64,000 nucleotides of DNA from Oscillospiraceae bacterium (GCA_015067565.1 SVMF01000016.1:1-64000); one strand, 5' to 3'; numbered from the stretch's first letter, positions 16,708-24,942 are shown. Numbers and translations: made by a program. The notes: generated by a model from the letters alone, not told the origin.

Positions 16708-18090
16708 TTATTTCCTTGCTTCAGGGAGACTTGCTGCGGCCACAGACTGACCGACACGGCGGGTCTTCTCATCGGGCAGCATTACGCGGACATTGCTTGC
16801 AAGCTCCGGATACTCGTCAGCCAGGATCTTCATGCAGGTATCCAAAACGATATTGCCACCCACACCGCTCATCACACGGCCGAGCACCATCAGGTGCTTG
16901 ACATCGTAGAAGCGGCAGTAAAGACGCATGGTATGAGCCAGATATGCGCCGATGGACTCAAAGACCTTTCTGGCACGCTCATCGCCCATTTCAACGAGAT
17001 TCTGGACCGTCTTGAGCTTCTCAGCCGGGGTCAGGCTCTCGTCGAGTTCGATGCCGGCACGCGGAGCCAGCTTGATGACGGCATCCTGCGAGAAGTACTT
17101 GCAGCCAACACCGATATCAGTCGACCACTCGTCAGCCATAGCGGATTCCAAAAGGTCTACGGGAGCAAAGGCAAGCTCGTTGAGCCAGCCAAGGACATTG
17201 CCCTCACCGTCGACATAGCCGACAGCCTCGCTCGTGCCCATGGCCATACCCATGACGGAGTTGCACTCCATACCCATGGCGCCTGCCAGTGCGGTCACGT
17301 CGCCGTCGTTTGCGACAACGATGGGAACATCGCCGATCTCCAGAGCGGCACGGTCATAGATCGACTTGACCAGATCGCGTTTTTCTCTGGGAACCTTGAT
17401 AAACAAGGACGAAACCATCGGACTGTTGCCGATGAAAACACCGGCGGAGGAAACACCGATGCCGTCGACGCGGGGCATCTTGGATGCTGCGGTCTTGAAG
17501 GCTTCGACGATGCCGTCAAAATGGTACTGCGGATCCTCGACCGTCTTCGGATGCCAGACAACCTCCTCGGAATAGACAGTGACACCGTCGATGACAGCAG
17601 AGACCTTGCGGTCAGAGCCACCTGCATCGAAGCCGATGCGGCAGCCTTCCATATGGCCGCCGATGGACACGGAAGCGTCGTTCTGCTTCGGGCAATCCTC
17701 CATGGCGCAGTCAATGACCTCAAAGGGAACCTCGTAAACATCCTGCATAAACTGCACATCGAACTTGCGCTCGCCCTCGGGAGAATAAGCCTCCTGCAGG
17801 TGCTTTGCAAGATCGCTGTTGCCGACAATGTAGATGCGGAAGCCGCCGATAGACCACAGCAGGAACTTGACATAGCGCTCGACGAAGCGGTAGTCGGCCG
17901 CTGCCATCTCAGGCGTGCCATGGATCTTGGTGTGGTGGACGGAGATCTTACCTTTGTCGCGCTCGATGGCGATGGTCAGAGGCTGTGTTGCGCCTTTCTC
18001 ATACGCATCGATCCAGACACCGAAGGGAATGAATTCGGGGTCGAGCACGGGCAGATTCTTTACGGAATATTCAATACCCAAATAATTCAT
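16708..18090 (-). CDS. ROK-family sugar kinase-like protein, long form
   Basis: 460 aa, starting at 18090 behind AAGGAG that overlaps the stop codon of the upstream kinase gene. About 150 N-terminal residues precede the actin-like ATPase fold. Recognisable pieces are IGFDAGGSDRKVSAVIDG (phosphate-1 loop), GVSSAGVFIGNSPM, VVANDGDVTALAGA and the GTSEAVGYVDG loop. The CxCGxxGCxE zinc site of bacterial glucokinase-type ROK proteins is absent, and it is about 150 residues longer than usual ROK kinases. Neighbours (NahK-like kinase upstream, nagA downstream) suggest an amino-sugar or N-acetylhexosamine substrate; that is inference. Spacing of 10 bp to the upstream gene implies co-transcription. Confidence 0.8.
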   Translation of the reverse strand: MNYLGIEYSVKNLPVLDPEFIPFGVWIDAYEKGATQPLTIAIERDKGKISVHHTKIHGTPEMAAADYRFVERYVKFLLWSIGGFRIYIVGNSDLAKHLQEAYSPEGERKFDVQFMQDVYEVPFEVIDCAMEDCPKQNDASVSIGGHMEGCRIGFDAGGSDRKVSAVIDGVTVYSEEVVWHPKTVEDPQYHFDGIVEAFKTAASKMPRVDGIGVSSAGVFIGNSPMVSSLFIKVPREKRDLVKSIYDRAALEIGDVPIVVANDGDVTALAGAMGMECNSVMGMAMGTSEAVGYVDGEGNVLGWLNELAFAPVDLLESAMADEWSTDIGVGCKYFSQDAVIKLAPRAGIELDESLTPAEKLKTVQNLVEMGDERARKVFESIGAYLAHTMRLYCRFYDVKHLMVLGRVMSGVGGNIVLDTCMKILADEYPELASNVRVMLPDEKTRRVGQSVAAASLPEARK

Positions 18091-18100
18091 ATGATTCTCC

Positions 18101-19183
18101 TTAGCCCTTGGCGGCCTCTTCAGCAACGATCTGCTTCATCTGATCCCACTTGCTCTCCATGTCTGCAACCAGACGGAGCTGGGAACGGGCACGCACCAGA
18201 TTGTGATCGTGATAAGCGGTCTTGAAATAGCGGTCACCATCGAGGTAGTCCGTCAGGAAGCGGATCGCAAGCTCCAGGGTGATGATCTTTGCACCCAGGG
18301 GCAGCAACTCGATCTCCTTCTCCGTCAGGGTCCTGCAGGCTGCAAGATAGCCGGCGGTGTAGACGCGGAACAGATCCAGGTTAATATGCATCTTGCTCAG
18401 ATCCTTCTCGTCCTCGGCAGCCGTTGCGGCACCGAAGCGGATGGAATCGCCGTAGTCATACAGCGAGGAGCCGGGCATAACGGTATCCAGGTCCAGAACG
18501 CACAGCGCCTTGCGGGTCTCCTTATCCAGAAGAACATTGTTGATCTTCGTGTCGTTGTGCGTCACGCGCAGGGGCAGCTCGCCACTGTCGAGCAGGCGGC
18601 AGATTGTGCCGGCCTCTTCCTCGCGGTCCATGATGAACTCCACCTCATCGGCGATCGTACTTGCGCGACCGACACGGTCGATGTCCAAAGCTTCCTTAAA
18701 CAGCTTGTAGCGGTTGACGGTATTGTGGAACATCGGAATGGTCTCATGCAGCGTGTCAGCCGGGAACTCGCTGAGCATTTCCTGGAAACGGCCGAAAGCG
18801 ATGGCACTCTGATAGAAGTCCTCCTCACTTTCGGGAGCCTCGAGGCAGATGCCGTCGGTGAACTCGTAGCAGCGCCAGCAATCCTCGTTCTCATCGACGA
18901 AGTAACGCAGGTTCTCGTCGGTACGGATGAAATGCAGGGTCTCGCGTGGGCACTTGAGCGTCGTGCGCAGGAAGTCCGTCACAGCACTGACATTCTGCAT
19001 AACCTCAATGGGCTTGTTGAAAACGAACTTATTGATGCGCTGCAAAACATAGCAATGGCCGTCATCGGTATCGACCTTGTATGTATCGTTGATATGGCCG
19101 GAGCCGAATTCTTTGCACTGAGTCACATTGCCCTTGATGTGGAATTTGGTAAGGATCTGCTCAGCGCGGGTAGGAGCGTTCAC
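18101..19183 (-). CDS. nahK: N-acetylhexosamine 1-kinase-like phosphotransferase
   Basis: 360 aa with a GTG start behind GAGG. It is an aminoglycoside-phosphotransferase-fold kinase closely matching NahK/LnpB of the lacto-N-biose/galacto-N-biose pathway. Matching motifs are GSGHINDTYKV, YVLQRINKFVF, LRVTHNDTKINNVLLD (catalytic loop, Asp in HND), VLDLDTVMPGS (metal-binding Asp), YDYGDSIRFGA and DEKDLSKMH. NahK phosphorylates GlcNAc or GalNAc at C1 using ATP. Its usual partners (lacto-N-biose phosphorylase, GalT, GalE, ABC importer) are not in the window. It is the first gene of the salvage run nahK-ROK-(nagA), behind its own promoter at 19259-19287. Confidence 0.85.
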   Translation of the reverse strand: MNAPTRAEQILTKFHIKGNVTQCKEFGSGHINDTYKVDTDDGHCYVLQRINKFVFNKPIEVMQNVSAVTDFLRTTLKCPRETLHFIRTDENLRYFVDENEDCWRCYEFTDGICLEAPESEEDFYQSAIAFGRFQEMLSEFPADTLHETIPMFHNTVNRYKLFKEALDIDRVGRASTIADEVEFIMDREEEAGTICRLLDSGELPLRVTHNDTKINNVLLDKETRKALCVLDLDTVMPGSSLYDYGDSIRFGAATAAEDEKDLSKMHINLDLFRVYTAGYLAACRTLTEKEIELLPLGAKIITLELAIRFLTDYLDGDRYFKTAYHDHNLVRARSQLRLVADMESKWDQMKQIVAEEAAKG

Positions 19184-19258
19184 GAAGAATCATCCTCTCA
19201 TCATTTTTTTCATTCTATGTATTTGATTTGCGAATTGTCTTCAATTACATTGCCGTTA

Positions 19259-19287
19259 ATTTTATCATAGATTGTCCAAAAAAGCAA
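19259..19287 (-). promoter_or_regulatory. Sigma-A promoter of the hexosamine-kinase operon
   Basis: Minus strand: TTGCTT (19287-19282), 17-bp spacer, TAAAAT (19264-19259). The leader to the GTG start is about 70 nt. Confidence 0.7.
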
Positions 19288-19332
19288 GAATTATTTGCAT
19301 TTTCTATGGTTTTTCGTGCTTTTTGGAAAAAT

Positions 19333-21087
19333 TTATTCCTTGTCATCCAAATTTTGAGTCCTGCGGAGAGTCGCATACAAGCCGTTTTGGTACATAAGCT
19401 CCTCGTGCGTTCCCTCCTCGCAGATCTTTCCTTCCGCGATGGCAATGATACGGGTCGCGTTCTTGATGGTTGAAAGACGGTGCGCAATGATCAGGGTCGT
19501 GCGGCCGACAGCCAGCGCATCGAGTGCGCCCTGGATCTTCTCCTCGGTCACGCTGTCCAGCGCACTGGTCGCCTCGTCGAGGATCAGAATGGGTGGATTT
19601 TTCAGGAAGATACGCGCTATGGAAACGCGCTGCTTCTGGCCACCCGACAGGAGCGTGCCCCGTTCACCGACATAGGTATCGAAGCCGTCCGGCATGGCCA
19701 TGATATCTTCATAGATCTCGGCCTTCTTGGCCGCCTCCACGATCTCGTCCATGGTGGCATTGGGCTTTCCGTAGCGGATGTTGTTTCCGATGGTATCAGC
19801 AAAGAGGAACACGTCCTGCTGCACCACACCGATGGCATGATGCAAGGAGTCCTGACGCACCTTGCGCACATCCGTACCGTCGATGCAGATCGCACCCTCG
19901 CTGACATCATAGAAGCGCGGGATCAGACGGCATAACGTGCTCTTGCCGCCGCCCGACGGGCCGACGATGGCGACCGTCTCTCCCGGCTTTATGTGCAAGG
20001 TCACATTTTCAAGAACCTCATTGTCTTCATCGTACGAGAAGCGCACGGTCTCGACATCGATCCTGCCCTCCACCTCCTTGAGTTCCACGGCATCAGGCGC
20101 ATCCTTGAGGCGCGGTTCGGTTCTCATCAGCTCTGCGAATCGGCCGAGACCCGCAAAGCCGTTTGCAAACATCTCCGAGAAGCTGACGAGCTTTCTCACG
20201 GGTGTCGTGAAGGTCGCAATGTACAGACTAAAAGTCAGCAGGTCGACCAACGCAAGCTGTCCGTTCATGATCAGCGCACCGCCCACAGCGATGACCGCCA
20301 CCGACAAAAGCGAGATAAAGAACTCCAACGAGCCCATGAACATACCCATTTCCTTATGGAATTCCCGTTTGGAGGTCTTGAAGCGCTCGTTGGCATCGGC
20401 AAAACGATGGTACTCCACATTCTCGTTGGCAAATGCCTTCGCCGTGCGGATACCCGACAGAGAGGACTCAATTTGCGCATTGATTCCGGCGATCTTCGCC
20501 TTGACATTCTTCGAGGCGGCACTCATCTTGCGTCTGCGCACAATGACCACGACCAAGAGAATCGGCAGAATCACGCTCACCGTCAGGGCCAGGCGCCACT
20601 CAATTGAGAACATGATCACAAGTGCTCCGACAATGGTCAGAAGGGAGATGATCAGATCCTCGGGCCCGTGGTGGGCAAGCTCCGTGATCTCGAACAGATC
20701 ACTCGTGAGCCTGCTCATCAGCTGTCCTGTGCGGTTTTTGTCATAAAATTCATAGCCCAGCGACTGCATATGGCGGAACAGATCACGGCGGATATCGGCC
20801 TCGACACGGATCCCAAAGGTGTGTCCCCAATAGCAAATGACGAACTGCAGACACGCACGAATCAGATAGGCCAGCGCCATAATACCCATCACGGTAAAGA
20901 AGGTCGCAAAAGCATTTTGAGGCAGAAGCTCATTCACGGCCGTTCTCGATACCAGCGGAAATGCCAGATCGATCAGCGACACGATGAGCGCACAACTCAT
21001 ATCGACGGCAAACAGTTTCTTATGCGGCTTAAAATATCCGAGAAAAATACGAAGCAAGCTGTGTTTTTGATAATATTGCGGATTCAT
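19333..21087 (-). CDS. ABC exporter, fused permease/ATPase
   Basis: 584 aa, starting at 21087 behind AAAGGAGGAGG. The N-terminal ~310 residues form a six-helix exporter permease. The C-terminal nucleotide-binding domain has Walker A GPSGGGKST, signature LLSGGQKQR, Walker B ILILDEATSALD with the catalytic Glu, and H-loop IIAHRLSTI. All catalytic residues are intact, so a homodimeric MsbA/LmrA-like exporter is expected. The start overlaps the stop codon of the MATE gene (ATGA), which indicates translational coupling. Substrate unknown; pairing with a MATE efflux protein suggests drug or metabolite export. Confidence 0.9.
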   Translation of the reverse strand: MNPQYYQKHSLLRIFLGYFKPHKKLFAVDMSCALIVSLIDLAFPLVSRTAVNELLPQNAFATFFTVMGIMALAYLIRACLQFVICYWGHTFGIRVEADIRRDLFRHMQSLGYEFYDKNRTGQLMSRLTSDLFEITELAHHGPEDLIISLLTIVGALVIMFSIEWRLALTVSVILPILLVVVIVRRRKMSAASKNVKAKIAGINAQIESSLSGIRTAKAFANENVEYHRFADANERFKTSKREFHKEMGMFMGSLEFFISLLSVAVIAVGGALIMNGQLALVDLLTFSLYIATFTTPVRKLVSFSEMFANGFAGLGRFAELMRTEPRLKDAPDAVELKEVEGRIDVETVRFSYDEDNEVLENVTLHIKPGETVAIVGPSGGGKSTLCRLIPRFYDVSEGAICIDGTDVRKVRQDSLHHAIGVVQQDVFLFADTIGNNIRYGKPNATMDEIVEAAKKAEIYEDIMAMPDGFDTYVGERGTLLSGGQKQRVSIARIFLKNPPILILDEATSALDSVTEEKIQGALDALAVGRTTLIIAHRLSTIKNATRIIAIAEGKICEEGTHEELMYQNGLYATLRRTQNLDDKE

Positions 21088-22475
21088 CCGTCCTCCTCCT
21101 TTACGATGTTTTGAATCCAAACGCCCTTTTTTATCAAGATCAGACCGACAATACACTTACCCAAATCAGCAAGCTGACACACCAAAAACAGTGGCAGAAT
21201 GGAAAAACCAAGTCCAAATCTCAAAAACGCTGCCAACGGAACGGTAAAGAAACAAATGTACACACTGTCAAAAAGGAATGTGATCATCGTCTTTCCGCCG
21301 GAGCGCATGGTAAAATAGCAGGCGCAAGCCAGGCCATTGATCGGCATGCACAGAGCAAGGATCAGAAGCATCTGTGACGCAAGGGATCGAACATCTGCCG
21401 GCTGAGCAGAGTAAATATTTGGAATATACGGTGACAGCAGGGTCATGATCAGGCCAATGCTGATGCAAATCGCCATAGAGAACACGATCAGCTTTCTGTC
21501 TGTATCTTCTGCCTCGTCAAGCCTGTCCGCACCCAAAAGCTGTCCGACCATGATGCCGACCGCATTTCCCATCGCCAAAAAAGCAACATTGAACACATCG
21601 GCAACGGTAAAGACAATGGCATTTGCAGGCACAACGATCAACGCACAAGTTGAATATACCAGGCTCAAAAGTGCCATACCGCCTGCCCACATTGCCTCGT
21701 TAAGCATGAGCGGAATCGCTTTTTTTGTAATTTTCCGAGCCATGCTTCCGGGGATACGCATGGTATGGTAAAGTCCCACAACAAAAGGACATTTTTCCTT
21801 ATTTCTGTGTGTCCATATCACAACGATTGCAAGTTCGACAAATCTGGAAATCACCGTTGCGATGGCCGCACCGACAACGCCCAGACCTGCACCAAAGATC
21901 AAGATCGCATTGAGTGCAAGATTGGTCAGCATGGCGGCAATGCCCGCAACCATCGGAACCACCGTCCGGCCGCTCTCACGCAGGGTTCCGCCGTAGCTCT
22001 GCGACAGAACAAAGGGCAACAAGCCAAGGAGCATGATATGCAGATAGTTCTTGGCAAAGCCAAGCATCTTCTGCCGTTCCTGTTGCGTTCCCTCGCCCTG
22101 CAAGTAAGCGCGGATGAGGGTCTCGTCCAACGTCGTGAAGATCAAAAGTCCGACAGCCAACAAGATCGCACCGATGATCAGCTTGAATCGCAGCGTGGTC
22201 TTCACACCCTCGTGGTCGCCCTTGCCGTAGAACTGGGCACCGAAAATACCCGCGCCCGAAATGGCACCAAAGACGGCAAGATTGAAGACAAACAGCAGCT
22301 GGTTTGCAACACCGACACCACCCATTTGCATTTCGCCGATCGCACCGACCATCACATTGTCCAACAGAGCAACAAAATGCGTGATGCCGTTCTGGATCAT
22401 GATAGGCAGTGCTACCGCCATCGCCCGTCTGTAAAACGAGCGGTCTCCTATATATTTCTTTCTGATGGAATGCAT
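21084..22475 (-). CDS. MATE-family efflux transporter
   Basis: 463 aa with about 12 transmembrane helices and typical MATE motifs: an N-terminal AMAVALPIMIQNG...LLDNVMVGAIGEMQMGGVGVANQ, and GGTLRESGRTVVPM. These transporters exchange Na+ or H+ for cationic drugs or metabolites. The start at 22475 is preferred because GGAG lies 9 nt upstream; the ATG at 22493 would sit only ~10 nt from the predicted transcription start and has no ribosome site. It is the first gene of a two-gene exporter operon with the ABC gene. Confidence 0.88.
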   Translation of the reverse strand: MHSIRKKYIGDRSFYRRAMAVALPIMIQNGITHFVALLDNVMVGAIGEMQMGGVGVANQLLFVFNLAVFGAISGAGIFGAQFYGKGDHEGVKTTLRFKLIIGAILLAVGLLIFTTLDETLIRAYLQGEGTQQERQKMLGFAKNYLHIMLLGLLPFVLSQSYGGTLRESGRTVVPMVAGIAAMLTNLALNAILIFGAGLGVVGAAIATVISRFVELAIVVIWTHRNKEKCPFVVGLYHTMRIPGSMARKITKKAIPLMLNEAMWAGGMALLSLVYSTCALIVVPANAIVFTVADVFNVAFLAMGNAVGIMVGQLLGADRLDEAEDTDRKLIVFSMAICISIGLIMTLLSPYIPNIYSAQPADVRSLASQMLLILALCMPINGLACACYFTMRSGGKTMITFLFDSVYICFFTVPLAAFLRFGLGFSILPLFLVCQLADLGKCIVGLILIKKGVWIQNIVKEEDG

Positions 22476-22510
22476 ATTCTTTCGCTCCGACATTCATTTT
22501 TTGGCAAGAT

Positions 22511-22539
22511 ATTATACCAAATTATCTCCCCTCTTGCAA
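22511..22539 (-). promoter_or_regulatory. Sigma-A promoter of the MATE-ABC operon
   Basis: Minus strand: TTGCAA (22539-22534), 17-bp spacer, TATAAT (22516-22511). It lies immediately downstream of the T-tract of the terminator bracketing repeat copy C. Confidence 0.8.
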
Positions 22540-22556
22540 GCATTTTGATAAAAAAA

Positions 22557-22853
22557 GACAGCCTTCACGGCTGCCTCAGAGTGTCAAAAAAGTCGCCAAT
22601 CGTCAAAATGCAAATTTTTGGCGGTTGGCGATCTGTGTTCAAATAAGCGATTGCGAACGTATCTCCGATACAGCAAAAAAGCACTTCAAATGCTTGCTGC
22701 GCAAGGCATTTTGACTTGCATCGCAAACCGAGCTCTACCGTACCATCGTACGCCGACGCGCTCGGTTTGCTCGTCTTGCCGACTTTTTGAACTCTGTCAG
22801 TCTGTCGAAAATCAAGTTTTTCGACAGACTGAGACAGCCTTCACGGCTGCCTC
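22557..22853 (-). repeat. Terminator-embedded element, copy C, with both flanking hairpins
   Basis: The core is 22578-22831 (254 bp), in reverse orientation on the plus strand. Both sides carry the same hairpin GACAGCC-TTCAC-GGCTGCC (22557-22575 and 22833-22851). On the minus strand only the distal hairpin (22557-22575) is followed by a T-tract (TTTTTTTATC). Relative to minus-strand transcription from the right it is in sense orientation. The short border CAGAGTGTC is repeated once more beyond the outer hairpin (22853-22861), perhaps a trace of an earlier copy. Confidence 0.88.
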
Positions 22854-22861
22854 AGAGTGTC

Positions 22862-23201
22862 GCACACACCTACAGGGTCTCAGGATTATGGAAGTACCTT
22901 CCGCAAGGTAACTGCATGCCATAAGCCAATGACAATTTCAAAGGCGCATCAGGATACCGTAAGATGCAGATCCATACTGTACAGCTCCATACTCCCCTTC
23001 TCCGATCATATGGTCGGAGAACATCGCTCCATTTCCGATCGATTGCCCCTCTCCAATGCTCTGCGATTTGTCAGGCTATCCTTCGCCACCCTCTTCCTAT
23101 CCCGGATGATCTGTCTTACTATTCTCCATCGTTCTATTTTGTAGTTTACATAATATTATTATGGTAAATCTCTTAGAAACAGCCTATCTTCTTCCGACAC
23201 A
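22862..23201. other. 340-bp intergenic stretch, possible structured RNA on the minus strand
   Basis: No convincing gene. On the minus strand it is purine-rich and forms small perfect hairpins: TTCTCCGA/TCGGAGAA around 23010-23035, and TACCTT-GCGG-AAGGTA at about 22900. It ends directly at the hairpin bracketing repeat copy C. Plus-strand open frames of 67 and 95 codons overlap in different frames and lack ribosome sites. It could be the 3' UTR of the gene at 23202 or a small RNA; I could not match it to 6S, tmRNA, SRP RNA or RNase P RNA. Confidence 0.35.
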
Positions 23202-23792
23202 TTACGGACGGGCGAGCGCCACCGTGAGGATCGGTGTTTCCTCGCTGACTTTCAGGCTCGTAAGCGCCTCTCCGTCGCGCCAAAGCGTATAGGTTCCGTA
23301 TGTAACACCCACAAACTCACACTTCGCCTTTGACCCGATCCCGGTACGGATCGTCTGCTTTTTCGTCACGCCTTGCCCCTTCAAATAGAAGGTATAAAAC
23401 TCCTGCCGCGCCAGAAATTCCACGGCCACACATCCCGTCTTCTCCTTGCTCAGATGTACCGTCGCACCATCGGCATATCCAAAGCTTCCCTCCACTGTGA
23501 CACTTCGATCGTCATGCAGATACAGTCTTGTCGTTCCGCTCTGCGTTTGCGCCAGATACGCTCCCTGCGGCAGAAGCTTGCTGACGGCAATTCCGTCTGT
23601 CGGCTCCAAAAGCTGCAAAAGTGCACCGTTTTCATCATAAAGCTCGATTGGCTCCTGCGTCGCAAAGCGAATGCTCTGCCACACATACACCTTCTTTTCA
23701 TTTCTTTGTGCCGCAAATACACCTGCCACCACAACGGTCGCAATTCCCATCAGCAAGCAAGCGCACAAGCAGCGCAAAATCGTTCTGTTCAT
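23202..23792 (-). CDS. Small membrane-anchored extracytoplasmic protein, unknown
   Basis: 196 aa, with GGGAGG ahead of the start and a TATAAT -10 box at 23813-23818 (minus strand; the -35 is weak). Residues about 6-28 form a signal anchor. The rest (QEPIELYDENGALLQLLEPT, TRLYLHDDRSVTV) looks like two beta-rich modules resembling prealbumin/SpaA-like folds, but I see no diagnostic motif. It is divergent from the spoIIQ-like gene with only 110 bp between starts, so a sporulation or envelope role is possible; that is inference from position only. Confidence 0.6.
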   Translation of the reverse strand: MNRTILRCLCACLLMGIATVVVAGVFAAQRNEKKVYVWQSIRFATQEPIELYDENGALLQLLEPTDGIAVSKLLPQGAYLAQTQSGTTRLYLHDDRSVTVEGSFGYADGATVHLSKEKTGCVAVEFLARQEFYTFYLKGQGVTKKQTIRTGIGSKAKCEFVGVTYGTYTLWRDGEALTSLKVSEETPILTVALARP

Positions 23793-23854
23793 TCTTTTCG
23801 CCTCCCAAACCCATTATATCGTCACGCAATGCGAAAATTCGTCGACAAATGCAG

Positions 23855-23883
23855 GTATAGATTCTTTTTTTCGTGGCGATACT
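23855..23883 (+). promoter_or_regulatory. Forespore sigma-F/sigma-G-type promoter of the spoIIQ-like gene
   Basis: GTATA (23855-23859), 15-bp spacer, GGCGATACT (23875-23883). This matches the sigma-F consensus GYATA-N15-GGnnAnnnT in every defined position. The ribosome site GGAGGTG begins 8 nt later. In Bacillus and Clostridia spoIIQ is a sigma-F gene, which supports both calls. Confidence 0.75.
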
Positions 23884-23902
23884 TTTCCTCGGAGGTGCTT
23901 TT

Positions 23903-24550
23903 ATGCAAAACAAATTCAACAAATTCATCAAGGCAAAGGGCTACTACATAGTCCTGCTCATTTGTGCAGTGGCTGTGGGAGTTAGCGGATATTTTCTTCT
24001 GACAACGGAAAAGCCCAAGCCCGTCAAGTCGGCTGTGGCAACCATTCCGAAGCAGGAAAGCACGCATATGCTTGCCGAGCCTGCCGAATCGGTGGTTGCC
24101 ACGCAAGAATCCATCCTGCCGTCCACGCAGGCAGCCGCTCCGTTTTCGTTGACGCCACCGATTGATGGCGAGGCGCTGACGGCCTTTGCTGCAGATCACC
24201 TGGCCTACAACACCACCACGAAGGATTGGCGTACGCACGAGGGTGTAGACTACAGCGGTGTGGTCGGTCAGGAGGTGCGCGCCGCAGCGGATGGCACAGT
24301 GCATGCCGTGTATGAGGACAAAAACTACGGCATGACCGTCATTTTGCAACACGCAGACGGCTACAGCACGCACTACGGCAATCTGTCCGAGGAGGTCTGT
24401 GTCTCTGTCGGCCAGGAGGTACGTGTCGGAGAAGTGCTCGGCACCGTCGGCGCCACGGCCAATTCCGAAAGCGCAACCGCGCCGCATCTGCATTTTGCGC
24501 TGTTCAAGGACGGCAAGGCCCTCGACCCGAGAGACTTTTTCACCGCTTGA
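23903..24550 (+). CDS. spoIIQ: M23 (LytM) metallopeptidase, SpoIIQ-like
   Basis: 215 aa; ATG at 23903 behind GGAGGTG (an earlier in-frame start at 23873 lacks a site). One transmembrane helix near the N-terminus (GYYIVLLICAVAVGVSGYFL), a Ser/Thr/Ala-rich linker, then a LytM domain at about 95-215. The zinc ligands are complete: HEGVD in TTKDWRTHEGVDYSG and HLHF in ATAPHLHFALF. Clostridial SpoIIQ has this length and keeps the catalytic residues, whereas the Bacillus protein is degenerate. SpoIIQ sits in the forespore membrane and binds SpoIIIAH to form the engulfment channel. The family call rests on architecture, the phrase around HEGVD and the sigma-F promoter; a general M23 endopeptidase is the alternative. 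Confidence 0.75.
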   Translation: MQNKFNKFIKAKGYYIVLLICAVAVGVSGYFLLTTEKPKPVKSAVATIPKQESTHMLAEPAESVVATQESILPSTQAAAPFSLTPPIDGEALTAFAADHLAYNTTTKDWRTHEGVDYSGVVGQEVRAAADGTVHAVYEDKNYGMTVILQHADGYSTHYGNLSEEVCVSVGQEVRVGEVLGTVGATANSESATAPHLHFALFKDGKALDPRDFFTA

Positions 24551-24552
24551 AA

Positions 24553-24863
24553 CAATGAGGCTGTCATTTACGACAGCCTCAGAGTGTCAAAAAAGTCGCC
24601 AATCGTCAAAATGCATTTTTTTGACGGTTGGCGATCTGTGTTCAAATAAGCGATTGCGAACAGAACTCCGGTACAAGCAAAAAACACTTCAAATGCTTGC
24701 TTTGCAAGGCATTTTGACTTACATCGCAAACCGAGCTCTACCGTACCGTCGTACGCCGACGAGCTCGGTTTGCTCGTCTTGCCGCCTTTTTGAACTCTGA
24801 CAGTTTGCCGAAAAACAAGTTTTTCGGCAAACTGCAATGAGGCTGTCATTTTACGACAGCCTC
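24553..24863 (-). repeat. Terminator-embedded element, copy D, with both flanking hairpins
   Basis: The core is 24581-24834 (254 bp), in antisense orientation to the spoIIQ-like gene. It is bracketed by CAATGAGGCTGTC...GACAGCCTC at 24553-24580 (loop ATTTAC) and 24835-24863 (loop ATTTTAC). Its terminal hairpin arms read CAGTTTGCCG/CGGCAAACTG, two compensatory substitutions away from copies B and C. This is the most divergent copy (e.g. AGAACTCCGGTACAAGC in place of the TATCTCCGATACAGC region). Confidence 0.9.
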
Positions 24864-24873
24864 ATTATTTTTT
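24839..24873 (+). terminator. Intrinsic terminator of the spoIIQ-like gene (distal hairpin)
   Basis: A 9-bp stem GAGGCTGTC/GACAGCCTC is followed by ATTATTTTTTT. The proximal duplicate at 24557-24580 has the same stem but no T-tract. Confidence 0.85.
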
Positions 24874-24942
24874 TACTTTTCTCTTCCTTTTTTCATAAGA
24901 ATCGATTATAATAATAGTGATTTCTTTTTTGGAGGAACCGGT

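Noticed and set aside
15451-18225. A 924-codon plus-strand open frame
   Set aside because: Antisense shadow of nagA and the ROK kinase; both minus-strand proteins are unmistakable.
22862-23201. 6S RNA, tmRNA or RNase P RNA
   Set aside because: None of their conserved core sequences or end pairings could be found; kept only as an unassigned candidate.
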